Shown here: positions 54,520 through 64,000 of the stretch, in pieces
Layout of the letters: each line of letters starts with the position of its first letter
Position numbering within the stretch: position 1 is the stretch's first letter
Assembly (NCBI GenBank): GCA_030142905.1
Contig: JASJOG010000330.1
Coordinates: 1 to 64,000 of the forward strand
Direction of reading: 5' to 3'
Length of the DNA stretch: 64,000 nucleotides
Source: Heliopora coerulea
Lineage: Eukaryota > Cnidaria > Anthozoa > Scleralcyonacea > Helioporidae
The notes under the pieces: generated by a model
Told to the model about the DNA's origin: nothing
The model's database searches: none
Seen by the model: only the letters and a program-made list of their open reading frames with translations
Made by a program: the position numbers and the translations under genes

Positions 54520-57176
54520 AAAACAAGTAACAAGAAAAGGAGTGAACATACTAACGACAAAACAAACTCATCAAGATATACGCTTTCGAGCGTAAAGATA
54601 GATATTTCACTCAAGTTCAAGAAACAACAGCAAAATCTCTATTTTCACGTCGGCGACGAAGCGCAACTGTGGGTGAAGAAAACAAACAACGTCATCCGGA
54701 AGTAAAAATGACATCCAGAAATAAAAATGACATCCGTTCATCGTTGCCGTCGCAGAAAACGGGATTTCTTAAGTTCTCTTTATCAAGACATGAACGGAAA
54801 CTGAAAAAAAGAAAATCGCGAAAAGCATCCCCCTCCGTTTTCTACTACAAATCACATTTTTTCATTAAGGTTTTCGTGCTTGGGATTTGTGTTTTCGGGC
54901 TTCGTGGAGAATTTGAGGACAGCGTATTTGTGTGGGATGATTTCGTTGGACAACATGATGGTCGTACGCTGTTCTCTTATGAGAGTCTCGAGAGCACAAA
55001 CAATGCACGAAATTGACCATATATGTCGAAAACGAAACCGAAAGTGGCTGGGTTCATAAAAGATTCACAAAGGTCTTTGATATCAGTGTTTTCCCTGATC
55101 CATCCCGTGTTTGTAAACGACTTATTTTGCATCAGTACAGTTTCATTCGGTTCTTCATTTTAAACTTGTGGGAAAAAGACACAACAGGATACAGAAACTG
55201 TTTAAGAAGGTGAAATTGTAAAGTGAGAATGGGGTCGAAGACTTTGAGATGTATCTTTAAGTGAGATGTCAGTTGTGACTTTCAGTTATAAGTCCCAAAG
55301 AAAATGAAAAGAGATCTCTGTCATTGTTTGTGTAAGTTTATTTTGTAGCAATTTGTTTTAAAGTTGTGACTGGTGGTGGCGTAATCATAACCTTCACATG
55401 ATATATCGTAACATGAAGTATCGTGATGAAGGATGATCGTGGCCAAGGTTTCTTGCTAGAGGGAGGGGAGCCGAGGGGAGACAAATTGTAAAATGACGTG
55501 CATGTGATATGAAAATTGCTTCAGTAGGTTAAGGTAAATTCAGCATAATTTTTCTATTATAGGAACAATTCTCGTTCTCTAGGACTTAAGACAAAGGTTT
55601 TGAACACGATGTTTCGATTAAAAGGTTGAAAGCCTAACGCTAAGCGTATTTAGAGAATCTCTCTTAACCTATTCAAAGTACAAGTCTTCTTGACTAAGTT
55701 GTCACTTAAAAAGTGTATTACTACAGCTTTATTTGTTTGACATTCATTTATTAATTATTGCATTACATTTGTTTTTGTTAACTTGTACTGTAAGTGGTTA
55801 AAAAGGTGAAAGACATGGACAATGAAAATTGTTGAGACCTGATGAATGTGTTATAGTCGCGAGAATTTTCCATAAGCTATAAGTTTGACCATAAGATATT
55901 AACCGTTTTCTGTCCCAGATGTGTCCCTTTGACGAGTAAAATAGTGTGGCGTTAGCCAGGGTAAAATCAAAAAGGCGTGTAGGGTCAGTGGAGAGTTAAG
56001 AAATATTAATGATCATACGCTCTCTTATTTGTGCTTGATTAGTGTGCGGGCACTTAATTCAGTAAAAGGAATTTTGTTGCGGAAGAAAAGTTATGCGTTA
56101 ATTGTTATTACAACCTTACACTAATTGTTTTGTGTGCATAAAAGTCCAAGGGGGTCAAATTGCTTCCCTTGTCTCCCCGCCCTCTTATTTCGTCGCCCAT
56201 GTGCACAAAGTAGCTGGTCGATCACCCAAAAGGAAAAAATTAAAGAAAACTTTAAAGAAAAGATTATAGAAAATGTCAAAGAATGAAGAGATCGAACAAA
56301 CGCCAAAGAAAAACTCAGAAAAGAGTTTACTAAAATATCAGAGAAATAGTGGACAAATTTTCGGAGGAAATGACGAAGAAAGGTTGGAGAAAAGGTTAGA
56401 AAAGATCAGTGAAGATAAGAGATAAGAGCAAGGAAAAGATTTTAAAAAGCGCAATGTCTGAGAGCATTATTAGAACGTAATGTGTTAGAACATTCAAAAC
56501 AGTATTTCGTGGAATAATGATTTATTAGCAGAGATTACAAAAATGTAGTATATTTACATTTGTTATTCTTATCTTTAAAACTGTTCGTTTCATTCAATTT
56601 TGTGTTCTTCAACTGTAATAACCATAAGGCTAATCTAGACAGTTAGCTGGTCAGAATAAATATTTAAATAGTAGACAAAGAGTTATCAATATATAGACTA
56701 CATAATACATATAATTTAATATAAGAGATAATTAAAATATAGAAGAGTTGATTGAACAATATCAGTGAAAAAATATACGAGAGAAAGTTCAAAAAAAAAG
56801 AATAGTTGAGAATAATTGAAGGATAAAAGAAAAAGGAAAAATAATAATGACTCAATTAGAATCAATATTTATGTACTGCTGGAATATACCATTCTTCAGT
56901 TCCACTTTGAACTGAGATCTCTTAAGTTTTTTTGTTTGTTCACTAATTAAAATCCAAATTATTGCACCTACAAATCTTATATTAAATATAACCGCATCAG
57001 CTATCTGTGCTTCCTTTAAAAAAGTATATAACGCTAGCTTTAAAGAGCTTCTCCGAGATTATATTCTACAGGGCTTTTTAAACATGGAGGTTTTGGTGCC
57101 GGTTGCTTCATGCCATAGTGAAAAATTAACGGATTGTTTGGTTCAAAAGTTTCCATTTTGATCTTGTATATTTAAG
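54520..57176. repeat. Second duplicated block, copy 3
   Basis: Third copy of the block seen at 22.97-25.60 and 34.99-37.61 kb. It contains two copies of the GGAAGTAAAAATGACAT-type repeat at 54695-54740, the shared segment at 54.87-55.02 kb, a purine-rich block at 56233-56440 and the 3' UTR block next to copy E. No gene recognised. Confidence 0.7.
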
Positions 57177-58880
57177 TTAAATGAAAATCATACCACTGTA
57201 ATGAACGAAAGCGACTGGACCATTTGGATGAGAGATAATAGTTGGCTCAGATAGAGAATGTAAAGATAATATTTGTGGTTTTTTATCAATGTCAGAATAA
57301 TTTAACAAATTATAACCTTCAGTTTTGTCGTACAGGGTGCAAACAATAATTTTTTCATTGATGTGATCAAATGCTATTCCCCCCCGTACTTTGTGGCCTT
57401 CAGGTAGTTTAAATGTTTGTTTTAACTCTCCTTCTTCCGTGTAGATATAAACAGTATCTTCATGATATTTTGCCGTAATTATTTCGTTCTTGTGAGAAAT
57501 ACTCAAGTACTTAATGTGATTCTCCACAGGAAAGGTGTATTTTAGTTGGCCACTGTTGTCGCAAACAAAGATACGGCGTTCATCTATGACTTTGCAGGAG
57601 AAAATAATATTTTTGTCTTTGTTTACGGCTACATTAAAACTTCCTTGCTGAATATATGAACCATAAAGAAATTCCAATGGCGATTGTTGTTTAATCTCAC
57701 CATTCGTATCATAGACAAATAATTTATAACAGTAACTATTGTGAGTTTGTTTAGACATTGTGACGATGTACACATTATCTTCCACGTCGATGGCCATTGC
57801 ACATACGCAAAAACCACTTGCTCCTGTGTCCTCCTTTGGAAGACGACAAAAGTCCTGAACATCACCCCTACCGTTGATAAGAACGACAGAGGGCTGTCTC
57901 CATGCAATAATCTCTCCTTTGCTATTTATGGCAAAAACATGCGAAAAGCTTGAGCGTGCAATTGAATTTAAATTAGGTGCCTGGACTCCAGACTCCTCCA
58001 TTTCCTTTATTATGTCATTCTTAGCAGTTAATAGCATTGGGTGCATACTGATTTCCTCGAGACCTATTTGTGGCCAGTTGAAGAGATCTAGCAGTGCTGC
58101 CTCGGTAGCAAACTTTTTGATGTAATTGTACAATACGAAATTAATCCCAAACACAGACTTCACGTTCTCAGCCCGCCACGTTTTACAAAAGAGCGATTTT
58201 ACCCCACCTCCAAACTGAACAGAGAAGATTTCCTTAACGGCTGGCATGTCATGAAGTTCTTTAAGGTACACCTTACAAACAACAGCCGCTGCATCTGGGT
58301 CGTCAAAACTTTGAAGAATTTGGCTTTTCACTCGAAGTTCTGCGGCCAATATTCTGTCCTTTGTGCTTAGTGCTTTATTGTTGAAGGCTCTTGTGGCTTC
58401 CTCTCTTGAGATTTTAAATGATGATAGAGCAGACGTAAGACGCTTCGGTGAGGTGATACGGAATCGTTTTATTTTTTCCGGAAGTGTCAAAGCTTGTGTG
58501 AAAACGGAGTTTCTACCATCGTTTGAGTCACTGGCCTCCACCATCGTTAATCCTTGGGCTTCAGCTACATCTTTTTTATGTTCTTGTGCAGATGGCAAAG
58601 CTGCATCATCTGTGGCCGTATCGAGAGATTGGTTAAGTAGACACACTCCTTCCTTGAAGAAACTGATGCTAGTCAGAAGATCTTTACCCGCCAAACCATC
58701 AAGTTTGGTTTTGATATCATCCAGTTTACTTACATTCAACTGTGGAAATTTCTCGTCCGTCACGTCTCCTTTTAGTTTACCAGCAGTATGGTTGCGGAAT
58801 GTTTTCGAAAGGAGGCGAAAACTGACGTTTAGAAATTTGATCACTATAGAAGACGCCATAGAAAACGCTGTAGGATCCAT
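57177..58880 (-). CDS. Lineage-specific helical plus beta-propeller (NHL-like) protein, copy E
   Basis: A single open exon of 567 codons with no defects. The first in-frame ATG is at 58880 (MDPTAFSMASS, good context GAAATGG); an ATG at 58859 (MASSIVIKFLNV) aligns with the start of copies A and C. The helical half keeps DDIKTKLDGL, ...DDPDAAAVVCKVYLKEL and a hydrophobic stretch near SVFGINFVLYNYI. The propeller half has NVYIVTMSKQ, YKLFVYDTNGEIK, DTVYIYTEEGELKQTF and KIIVCT. It differs most from A and C in residues 80-160. It has a different upstream region from A and C, with a TATA-like box, so regulation has probably diverged. Function unknown. Confidence 0.83.
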   Translation of the reverse strand: MDPTAFSMASSIVIKFLNVSFRLLSKTFRNHTAGKLKGDVTDEKFPQLNVSKLDDIKTKLDGLAGKDLLTSISFFKEGVCLLNQSLDTATDDAALPSAQEHKKDVAEAQGLTMVEASDSNDGRNSVFTQALTLPEKIKRFRITSPKRLTSALSSFKISREEATRAFNNKALSTKDRILAAELRVKSQILQSFDDPDAAAVVCKVYLKELHDMPAVKEIFSVQFGGGVKSLFCKTWRAENVKSVFGINFVLYNYIKKFATEAALLDLFNWPQIGLEEISMHPMLLTAKNDIIKEMEESGVQAPNLNSIARSSFSHVFAINSKGEIIAWRQPSVVLINGRGDVQDFCRLPKEDTGASGFCVCAMAIDVEDNVYIVTMSKQTHNSYCYKLFVYDTNGEIKQQSPLEFLYGSYIQQGSFNVAVNKDKNIIFSCKVIDERRIFVCDNSGQLKYTFPVENHIKYLSISHKNEIITAKYHEDTVYIYTEEGELKQTFKLPEGHKVRGGIAFDHINEKIIVCTLYDKTEGYNLLNYSDIDKKPQILSLHSLSEPTIISHPNGPVAFVHYSGMIFI

Positions 58881-58962
58881 TTCAACCACAAGAAAACGTC
58901 AATTGAACTGAATTGACTACAGAAGATGTAGAAAGATTGGACGTAATAAGTACAAACGCTAA

Positions 58963-58972
58963 GATATATAAA
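58963..58972 (-). promoter_or_regulatory. TATA-like box of copy E
   Basis: The minus strand reads TTTATATATC about 83 bases before the ATG at 58880, leaving room for a start site some 30 bases downstream and a short leader. The related stretch in the copy D flank (51421-51430) has been altered by the Gypsy insertion. Confidence 0.4.
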
Positions 58973-61337
58973 AAGAACACCACAGGACATGCCATGGCAG
59001 AAAGTTTTCATCAATTGGCTATTGTGCGATAGCACTGAAGGATTAAATATAAGCAATAACTCGCTAAAAAGGATACTCTGGCTTGATATGTCTGAGAGAA
59101 ACTTGGCAGTGGGCAAAATTGGATTTAGGAGGTAGAATCTTGACCATCGTTTTTGATGCGGTTTAAATATAAATGCGAACATATTTATTTAATAATAGAA
59201 TCTATCTTCGCGATTAGTTATTCAATATTTACGAAGAGGAAACCAAAATACCGTTAAGGTTCTGTGAATTTTAGTAAAAAGTTTTCTTTCACATTAAATA
59301 AGAAATTGAAACCAAGGTTAGTTGTGTAATAAGAAACGCTAACGCATTATGGAACGACAAGCATGTCCTTTGATTCAATCTATTGAAAGAGAACAAGAAA
59401 ATCGAGTTATTCGTTTACAAGAGCCTCATGAAAATTAAGAGCTTCATGAGGGATGATAAAATGGTTTTTGTGTGACAGATTTTGGAATCGAGTTGAGAAA
59501 CTGGGAACAATCGAATGAATAGAATGCAGTACATTACTATAATTTGAATGCGAAGGACAATTTGTGGAAAGAGTTTGAGGGTGAAGATAATGTGTGAAGC
59601 TAAAGTGCAAAGCGACATTTTGGAGTATCCTTTATAACTATTCTGATACATGGCATTCATAAAATATTTCAGAAGTTTATTAAATTCCACCATGCTGAGT
59701 AAAGGTGTTCATGTTTCTTCGTTTGAATGTTTCCAAAAGTTTCTTATTTGTTTGATGACTTGTATTCACATAATCATTAGTTGTTAGAGAAGACAGTTGT
59801 TGTTCTTGAGTCTTCTTACAAGATCTTAGCTATCAAATAAGTAACAGCAATTTAACTTTTGGAAAACAAATGGAATCGCGGGAGGTGATCTTCTCACCAT
59901 GTCACGAAGTCTATTTATTGCTACTTTTTGTTAAAGCTTTTCTTAAGGCTATGTCTATAATTATAGAAAATTTGGTAAACCATCATTACCCCTTCCCATG
60001 CCATTCATAAAATTTTTGACTGGTTTATTAAATCCCAACATGCCGAGTAGATGTATTCATGTTTTTTCGTTTGAATGTTTCCAAAAGTTTCTTATTTGTT
60101 TGATGACTTGTATTCACATAATCATTAGTTGTTAGAGAAGACAGTTGTTGTTCTTGAGTCTTCTTACAAGATCTTAGCTACCAAATCCGTAACAGCAATT
60201 CTGCTCTAGGAAAACAAATGAAATCACGGGAGGTGATGTTCTCACGATGTCACCAACTCTATTTATTGCTGCCTAATTTCCCCCTGACTGGCTTTTGTTA
60301 ATGCTTTTGTTAAGGGAATGTCTATAATGATATAATATTTAGTAAACCATCATTACCCGTGATTCTTTGCCATCCTTAATTTATTCCTGACTGGCTTAAT
60401 GTAATTATCAAAAGACATTTCAATGCTTCTTTATCGTTTATTGAGAAAACTGTACTTCGAAAAGAATTGTTTTCATTTTCCTTCATTTTATGACACTGAC
60501 AATCTTTTTGAGTTCGTTCTATAGTTAACTGTTGTTGATAATTGAACAATTGGGACGAAGTACGGTTGATTCTGTAAGAGAAATCCCATCAAGGGCATCC
60601 AAGGATTTTGCCACAAGGACCATTCGCTCGCAGACAATCCTAAAATTCCAATGAAAATTTTTACAAAGTTCAGTGTATAATTGTCCAGAACAGTTGATGC
60701 CATTTACCCATTCTATTTCAACATCAGAACATCAGCCAGGTCAAATAATTTTCAGGAGTTCATCACACAGAGAATTCTCTGAAATATGGAATGATCGTGC
60801 TACAGACCCATTTTTCAATAAGTGATTGAAGTGAGTGGTCGAAAAATATTTTGAATCGGCTGATTGGCGGCGGAAGATGCTTTTTACCGGAAAGTGTCCT
60901 GATTCAAGGAATAAAATAAGAAAAAGATAGATTGATTCTACTGACCTCCTTTAACTTCTGGCAGTCGAGGTGATGTGACACTAAAATGTCGTTTTAAAAA
61001 TCCATATTAAAACTCGTCCAGTGTAACTTCGCCTTAATAGCACCATAAAGGTCATGTTATATGGAACGACAATTTTAAGACGCAAAAAATGTCACCAAAA
61101 CTGATGCTCATGACGTGATCCGTTGGTGAACGATTTTTTAACGAAATTTTGTTGCTGTAAAATATCGCGATAAAAATCTCCCTTGAAAATCGCGACGTGT
61201 AACATTATGTTAATATTATTATAAAATGTTATAATATTATCATAATATTGTTGAATAATATTATAAAACATATTCTAGCATATACTGTGTGCAAAAATGT
61301 GGGCGAGTTGGACTAACTGAACTCTTTCCTAGCCCAT
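58973..61337. repeat. Upstream flank of copy E, with internal tandem duplication
   Basis: Counterpart of 51.43-53.36 kb. A segment of about 350 bp beginning near 59690 (CATGCTGAGTAAAGGTGTTC) is repeated from about 60045 (CATGCCGAGTAGATGTATTC); the D-side flank has it once. Near 61200-61270 an AT-rich palindromic run (ATAATATTAT) has expanded. No gene recognised. Confidence 0.7.
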
Positions 61338-61555
61338 AAGACCTTTATTATTTTACTCCGTCAGACAATTCTACTGGTCAAAGGGAGAGATCCCGCAGTG
61401 AAAGAAGCGTATGACTTTTTTCTCTGGCTAGCGTCACTTTTACTTTGGGTAGCGTCAGAAGATTTCACTTTTTAAAAGGAGACCTTCCGCAGTGAAAGAG
61501 GCGTAAGACTTGTATCATGTTACTCTGGCTAGCGTCAAACGATTTTATGTCCAGT
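61338..61555. repeat. Minisatellite, copy E side
   Basis: About two and a half units of the same 78-80 bp motif as 53365-53850, ending where the shared flank ends. Confidence 0.75.
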
Positions 61556-62258
61556 TTAGACGCCGCTCTTCTCATGCGCCGAATCTAATACTAATAAGTT
61601 CGACTCCAGAGCGGCTGTTGATTTATACGTCGAATTTAATGCTGGCGCATCGAATAGCGGGTAACTATATTTTAACTTACACCAAGTAGGAGAAGCTTTC
61701 GCGCGTAAAATTCAGGATGGTAGGTCGAACTATCATATAAGCTCTCTTGCGAAAAAGAATTATTCCATGTAATAGAAGACGACGAGTAATAACCGCTTTA
61801 ACGTATATCATGAACAGAAGACGTCTGATGCTGAGCATGTGTTTGGGCAGGGGCGGATGTAGGGGTCGTCAAATCAGTCACGCGACTAACGTAAAAATTG
61901 CAAACTGTTAGTGAAAAATTGAAAAATTGTCCAGTTACCATTTATCATGCAGCTGCACTATATAAATATCCAGTGTCTACTTCAATGCAGAGCTAATTAA
62001 TATTCCAATTGAATTGTAATCCAATGATCAAATTTCATACAGTGGCTGAGCCGGCAAGCTTAGTCAAGTCAATGACCAGCTGTCATACGCAAAGTCGGTC
62101 AGTCAAAAAGTCAAAATCCAGTGTTCTGATTGGTCTGACTGCTTATTTCCATGGGGACAAGCAATTTTCAGCGATTTTGACTGATTTGTGGGGAGTTCTG
62201 ACTGACATACAAAAGTCAGGGGCGCTTCATTCGTCGGAATGTAATTAATATTTGACGC
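61556..62258. other. Unique region before the vertnin-like exons
   Basis: A stretch with TTAGACGCCGCTCTTCTCAT and inverse-looking GCGCATCGAAT motifs (61556-61650) resembles a MITE remnant. Beyond it, GTCAGTCAAAAAGTC and GACTGACATACAAAAGTCA repeats at 62090-62220 precede the ATG. It may hold the promoter of the next gene, but no box is convincing. Confidence 0.35.
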
Positions 62259-62593
62259 ATGCTAAAGTCTTTCTCAGCTCTCGCTCATTCGAAGAGACAA
62301 GTCGAAGCTTTATCGAAAAGTTGTGATTCAAATATTTCTACGAGAATGTCTGCTACTCCTTGTAGTATTTACGAAACGGTTAAATCCGCATTCGCGGTGA
62401 ATGATTTAGCCGTCTTACAACACTATTGGGTCGATCTTTTGAGGGAAATCGACAGTATATCGGAAAATTCGCATGAACAGTTGCTAGATGCCATCAGTAG
62501 CACGAACTACAGCTTGAGTCGATTTATTGGTGCCGAGATCTTCATTCCGAAGTGTGTGAAAGATCAAAAGGACAAGTCATGTACTGCGATAAG
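62259..62593 (+). CDS. Vertnin/OTU-like gene, 5' exon
   Basis: Open from ATG 62259 (an alternative ATG at 62347, MSATPCSIYETVKSAF, may be the better start) to donor ATAAG|GTAAAT in phase 2. The sequence is hydrophilic and helical (LAVLQHYWVDLLREID, GAEIFIPKCVKD). By position it is the N-terminal part before the Cys-containing block in the next exon, as in vertnin-like proteins. No known motif lies within this exon alone. Confidence 0.6.
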
Positions 62594-63046
62594 GTAAATT
62601 TAGTATGATATGTCCACTTTATTTCGCTTTAGGCAGTTTAACAATATATAACAATATTTATAAGCGACCATGAAGATGCTCTGCATGCGTATGTAAATAT
62701 TTCGATTACACATTCATTTGAACTGCAAATTTGCATATTTTTGCGGTTGAAGACCGGTTGAGAACAGAACTCATAAGTCAGAAGGCTATTAATATCGAGG
62801 ATATAAATACAGTTTATTTAGGAAGTAAAAGGCAGATTTAATCAGTAAATGGTGTTAAGTTTTTAATATTGATATAGATTTACAATGTTTTTATGTCTAT
62901 TCGAGTGATATGAAGGCCCTTGTGTCGAACCGTCGAAAAGTTTTCTTGTGCATTTTAAGCAGTTGATGAACCACATTGGATGAGTGAATACTAGTCAAGT
63001 GGTGAACGATTCAAATTAACTAATTTAAATTTTGTGTTTTTCTTAG

Positions 63047-63271
63047 ATCAGAAGCTTCTGGGAATTGCCTTTATAGCTCTGTTTCTCTGCTATTGGTTGG
63101 TGACAATACTTTATTGCACACTTTAAGAATTTTGACATCACTTGAGCTATTCATGAATGCCCAGTTTTACTGCAATCATCCCTGTTTTTTGTCTGCCATT
63201 GATGAACACCCTGAATGTTTTGGGAAAAGTATTCACAATCTATTGCCTTTGTCTGTCTCTGCCTTGGTCAG
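63047..63271 (+). CDS. Vertnin/OTU-like gene, second exon, interrupted
   Basis: Acceptor TTTTTCTTAG|A joins in phase to give RSEASGNCLYSSVSLLLVGD, the OTU-like 'GNCL-S-S-LL-GD' pattern shared with vertnin, then LRILTSLELFMNAQFY and a HPECFGKSIHNLLPLSVS end. The vertnin-like match weakens at about 63262, where hAT transposase sequence begins, and the frame stops at 63275. A GT at 63272 could be a donor or just part of the hAT insertion. The gene is therefore either broken here or has its next exon outside the window. Confidence 0.6.
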
Positions 63272-63598
63272 GTAATATCAGAAAAGATTGTTAAAGATAT
63301 TAAGGAAAGTAAGTTCTTTACTATTATTGCTGATGAGGCTGCAGATTCATCACACAAAGAGCAAATGGCCCTTGTTTTGCGTTTTGTTGACAAAAACATG
63401 GATATTAGAGAGGAGTTTATTGCTTTCCTTCAGTGTAAGTGGGGATTAAATGGGGAGAATCTTGCCAAACTTTTATTGAATGCTCTCAATGACCTTGACT
63501 TGTCAATTGAGGATTGTCGAGGGCAAGGGTATGATGGTGCTGGTGCTGTTGCTGGTAGCGTAAAAGGTTTGGCTGCCTATATCTTAAGGCTTTTTTAA
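63262..63598 (+). pseudogene. hAT-type transposase fragment
   Basis: The open frame reads VISEKIVKDIKESKFF, then IADEAADSSHKEQMALVLR (first catalytic Asp region) and CRGQGYDGAGAV, all typical of hAT transposases of the DUF4371/zinc-finger MYM-like branch. It ends at TAA after YILRLF. The zinc finger and the C-terminal dimerisation region are absent, so it is a relic. Confidence 0.85.
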
Positions 63599-64000
63599 CT
63601 GAACACCATTTGGTCTACTTTGGGTTATAATGCCAAGAAATTACGAGAATTTCTGATGTATGTGACACTATGGTTGTATAGTGTAAAGAAAACGATCAGG
63701 AATGAAGCCCCTCTCTCTGATAAGTTGATGAGTGCAATTTCCATTATAAGCTTCTACCACCATGGGACGTGATTATATGATGAAGGGCGGATTGTCGTTC
63801 AGAAAGTTTTCTCTTTATTAATTTGCATTAGCGTTTACTGTCGAGGCCCCATGGCTAATGGCCTGGAAGGAAAGGAGCTATTATCCCCGGGATTTTTTAG
63901 ATTTACCGCGGTGGCTGACGGGAAGCATAACAAACGGTGAATCCTACGGAGGTGTGCTAAATCGAAATTTCATCTTTGTGACTGAAATCGACTGCTTTTA
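63599..64000. other. Right end of window
   Basis: No domain recognised. A short open stretch after the hAT fragment (AKKLREFLMYVTLWL) might be degraded transposase, but this is uncertain. Confidence 0.3.

Noticed and set aside
54669..55016. 115-codon plus-strand frame with WDDFVGQHDGRTLF-like sequence
   Set aside because: Looks protein-like at its end but is the same repeated segment; the other copies carry shifts and stops, and no domain is known.

Overview
The window is eukaryotic nuclear DNA. It is AT-rich, has GT-AG introns, carries one clear spliced animal gene, and much of it is transposable elements and recent duplications. The NOL4-family gene, the spread of CR1/L2-like, Gypsy, hAT and hammerhead-bearing repeats, and the vertnin/OTU-like fragment suggest an anthozoan cnidarian, probably a stony coral. 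That assignment is inference from character; no database was searched.

Region 1 (1-14.3 kb). A degenerate tRNA-like tandem array and a GATA/GACA microsatellite precede a nine-coding-exon, plus-strand gene (1641-14306) for a NOL4-type protein of 567 residues. All eight splice junctions are phase-compatible. Its C-terminal half carries both NOL4 signature blocks. Its N-terminal part carries a pogo/CENP-B-like helix-turn-helix pair, which is not part of the vertebrate NOL4 I know. Introns hold minisatellites, LINE tails and a hammerhead-like hairpin.

Region 2 (14.3-37.6 kb). This is a tandem duplication with a period near 11.76 kb. It contains minus-strand copies of a lineage-specific gene family: a helical N-terminal half plus a beta-propeller/NHL-like C-terminal half. 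Copies here are a fragment (16.4-16.8 kb), an intact gene (18.9-20.6 kb), a pseudogene split by a LINE (25.6-28.5 kb) and an intact gene (30.7-32.3 kb). A structurally complete hammerhead ribozyme fold lies on the minus strand at 16.27-16.35 kb.

Region 3 (37.6-51.4 kb). A 5.7-kb DNA transposon with CACTG termini and TA target duplications carries a protein-kinase relic, a second ORF and a tRNA-like sequence near two direct repeats. It lies immediately downstream of a truncated family copy (43.3-44.1 kb). The 5' half of that copy has been replaced by a nest of a full-length but broken CR1/L2-like LINE and a Ty3/Gypsy element. The Gypsy integrase is in turn split by a 460-bp inverted-repeat element with hammerhead-like cores and a 12-bp target duplication.

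Region 4 (51.4-61.6 kb). Flanking DNA shared with the next unit, another gene fragment (54.1-54.5 kb) and an intact family member (57.2-58.9 kb) with its own TATA-like box.

Region 5 (61.6-64 kb). The 5' exons of a vertnin/OTU-like gene run into a truncated hAT transposase.
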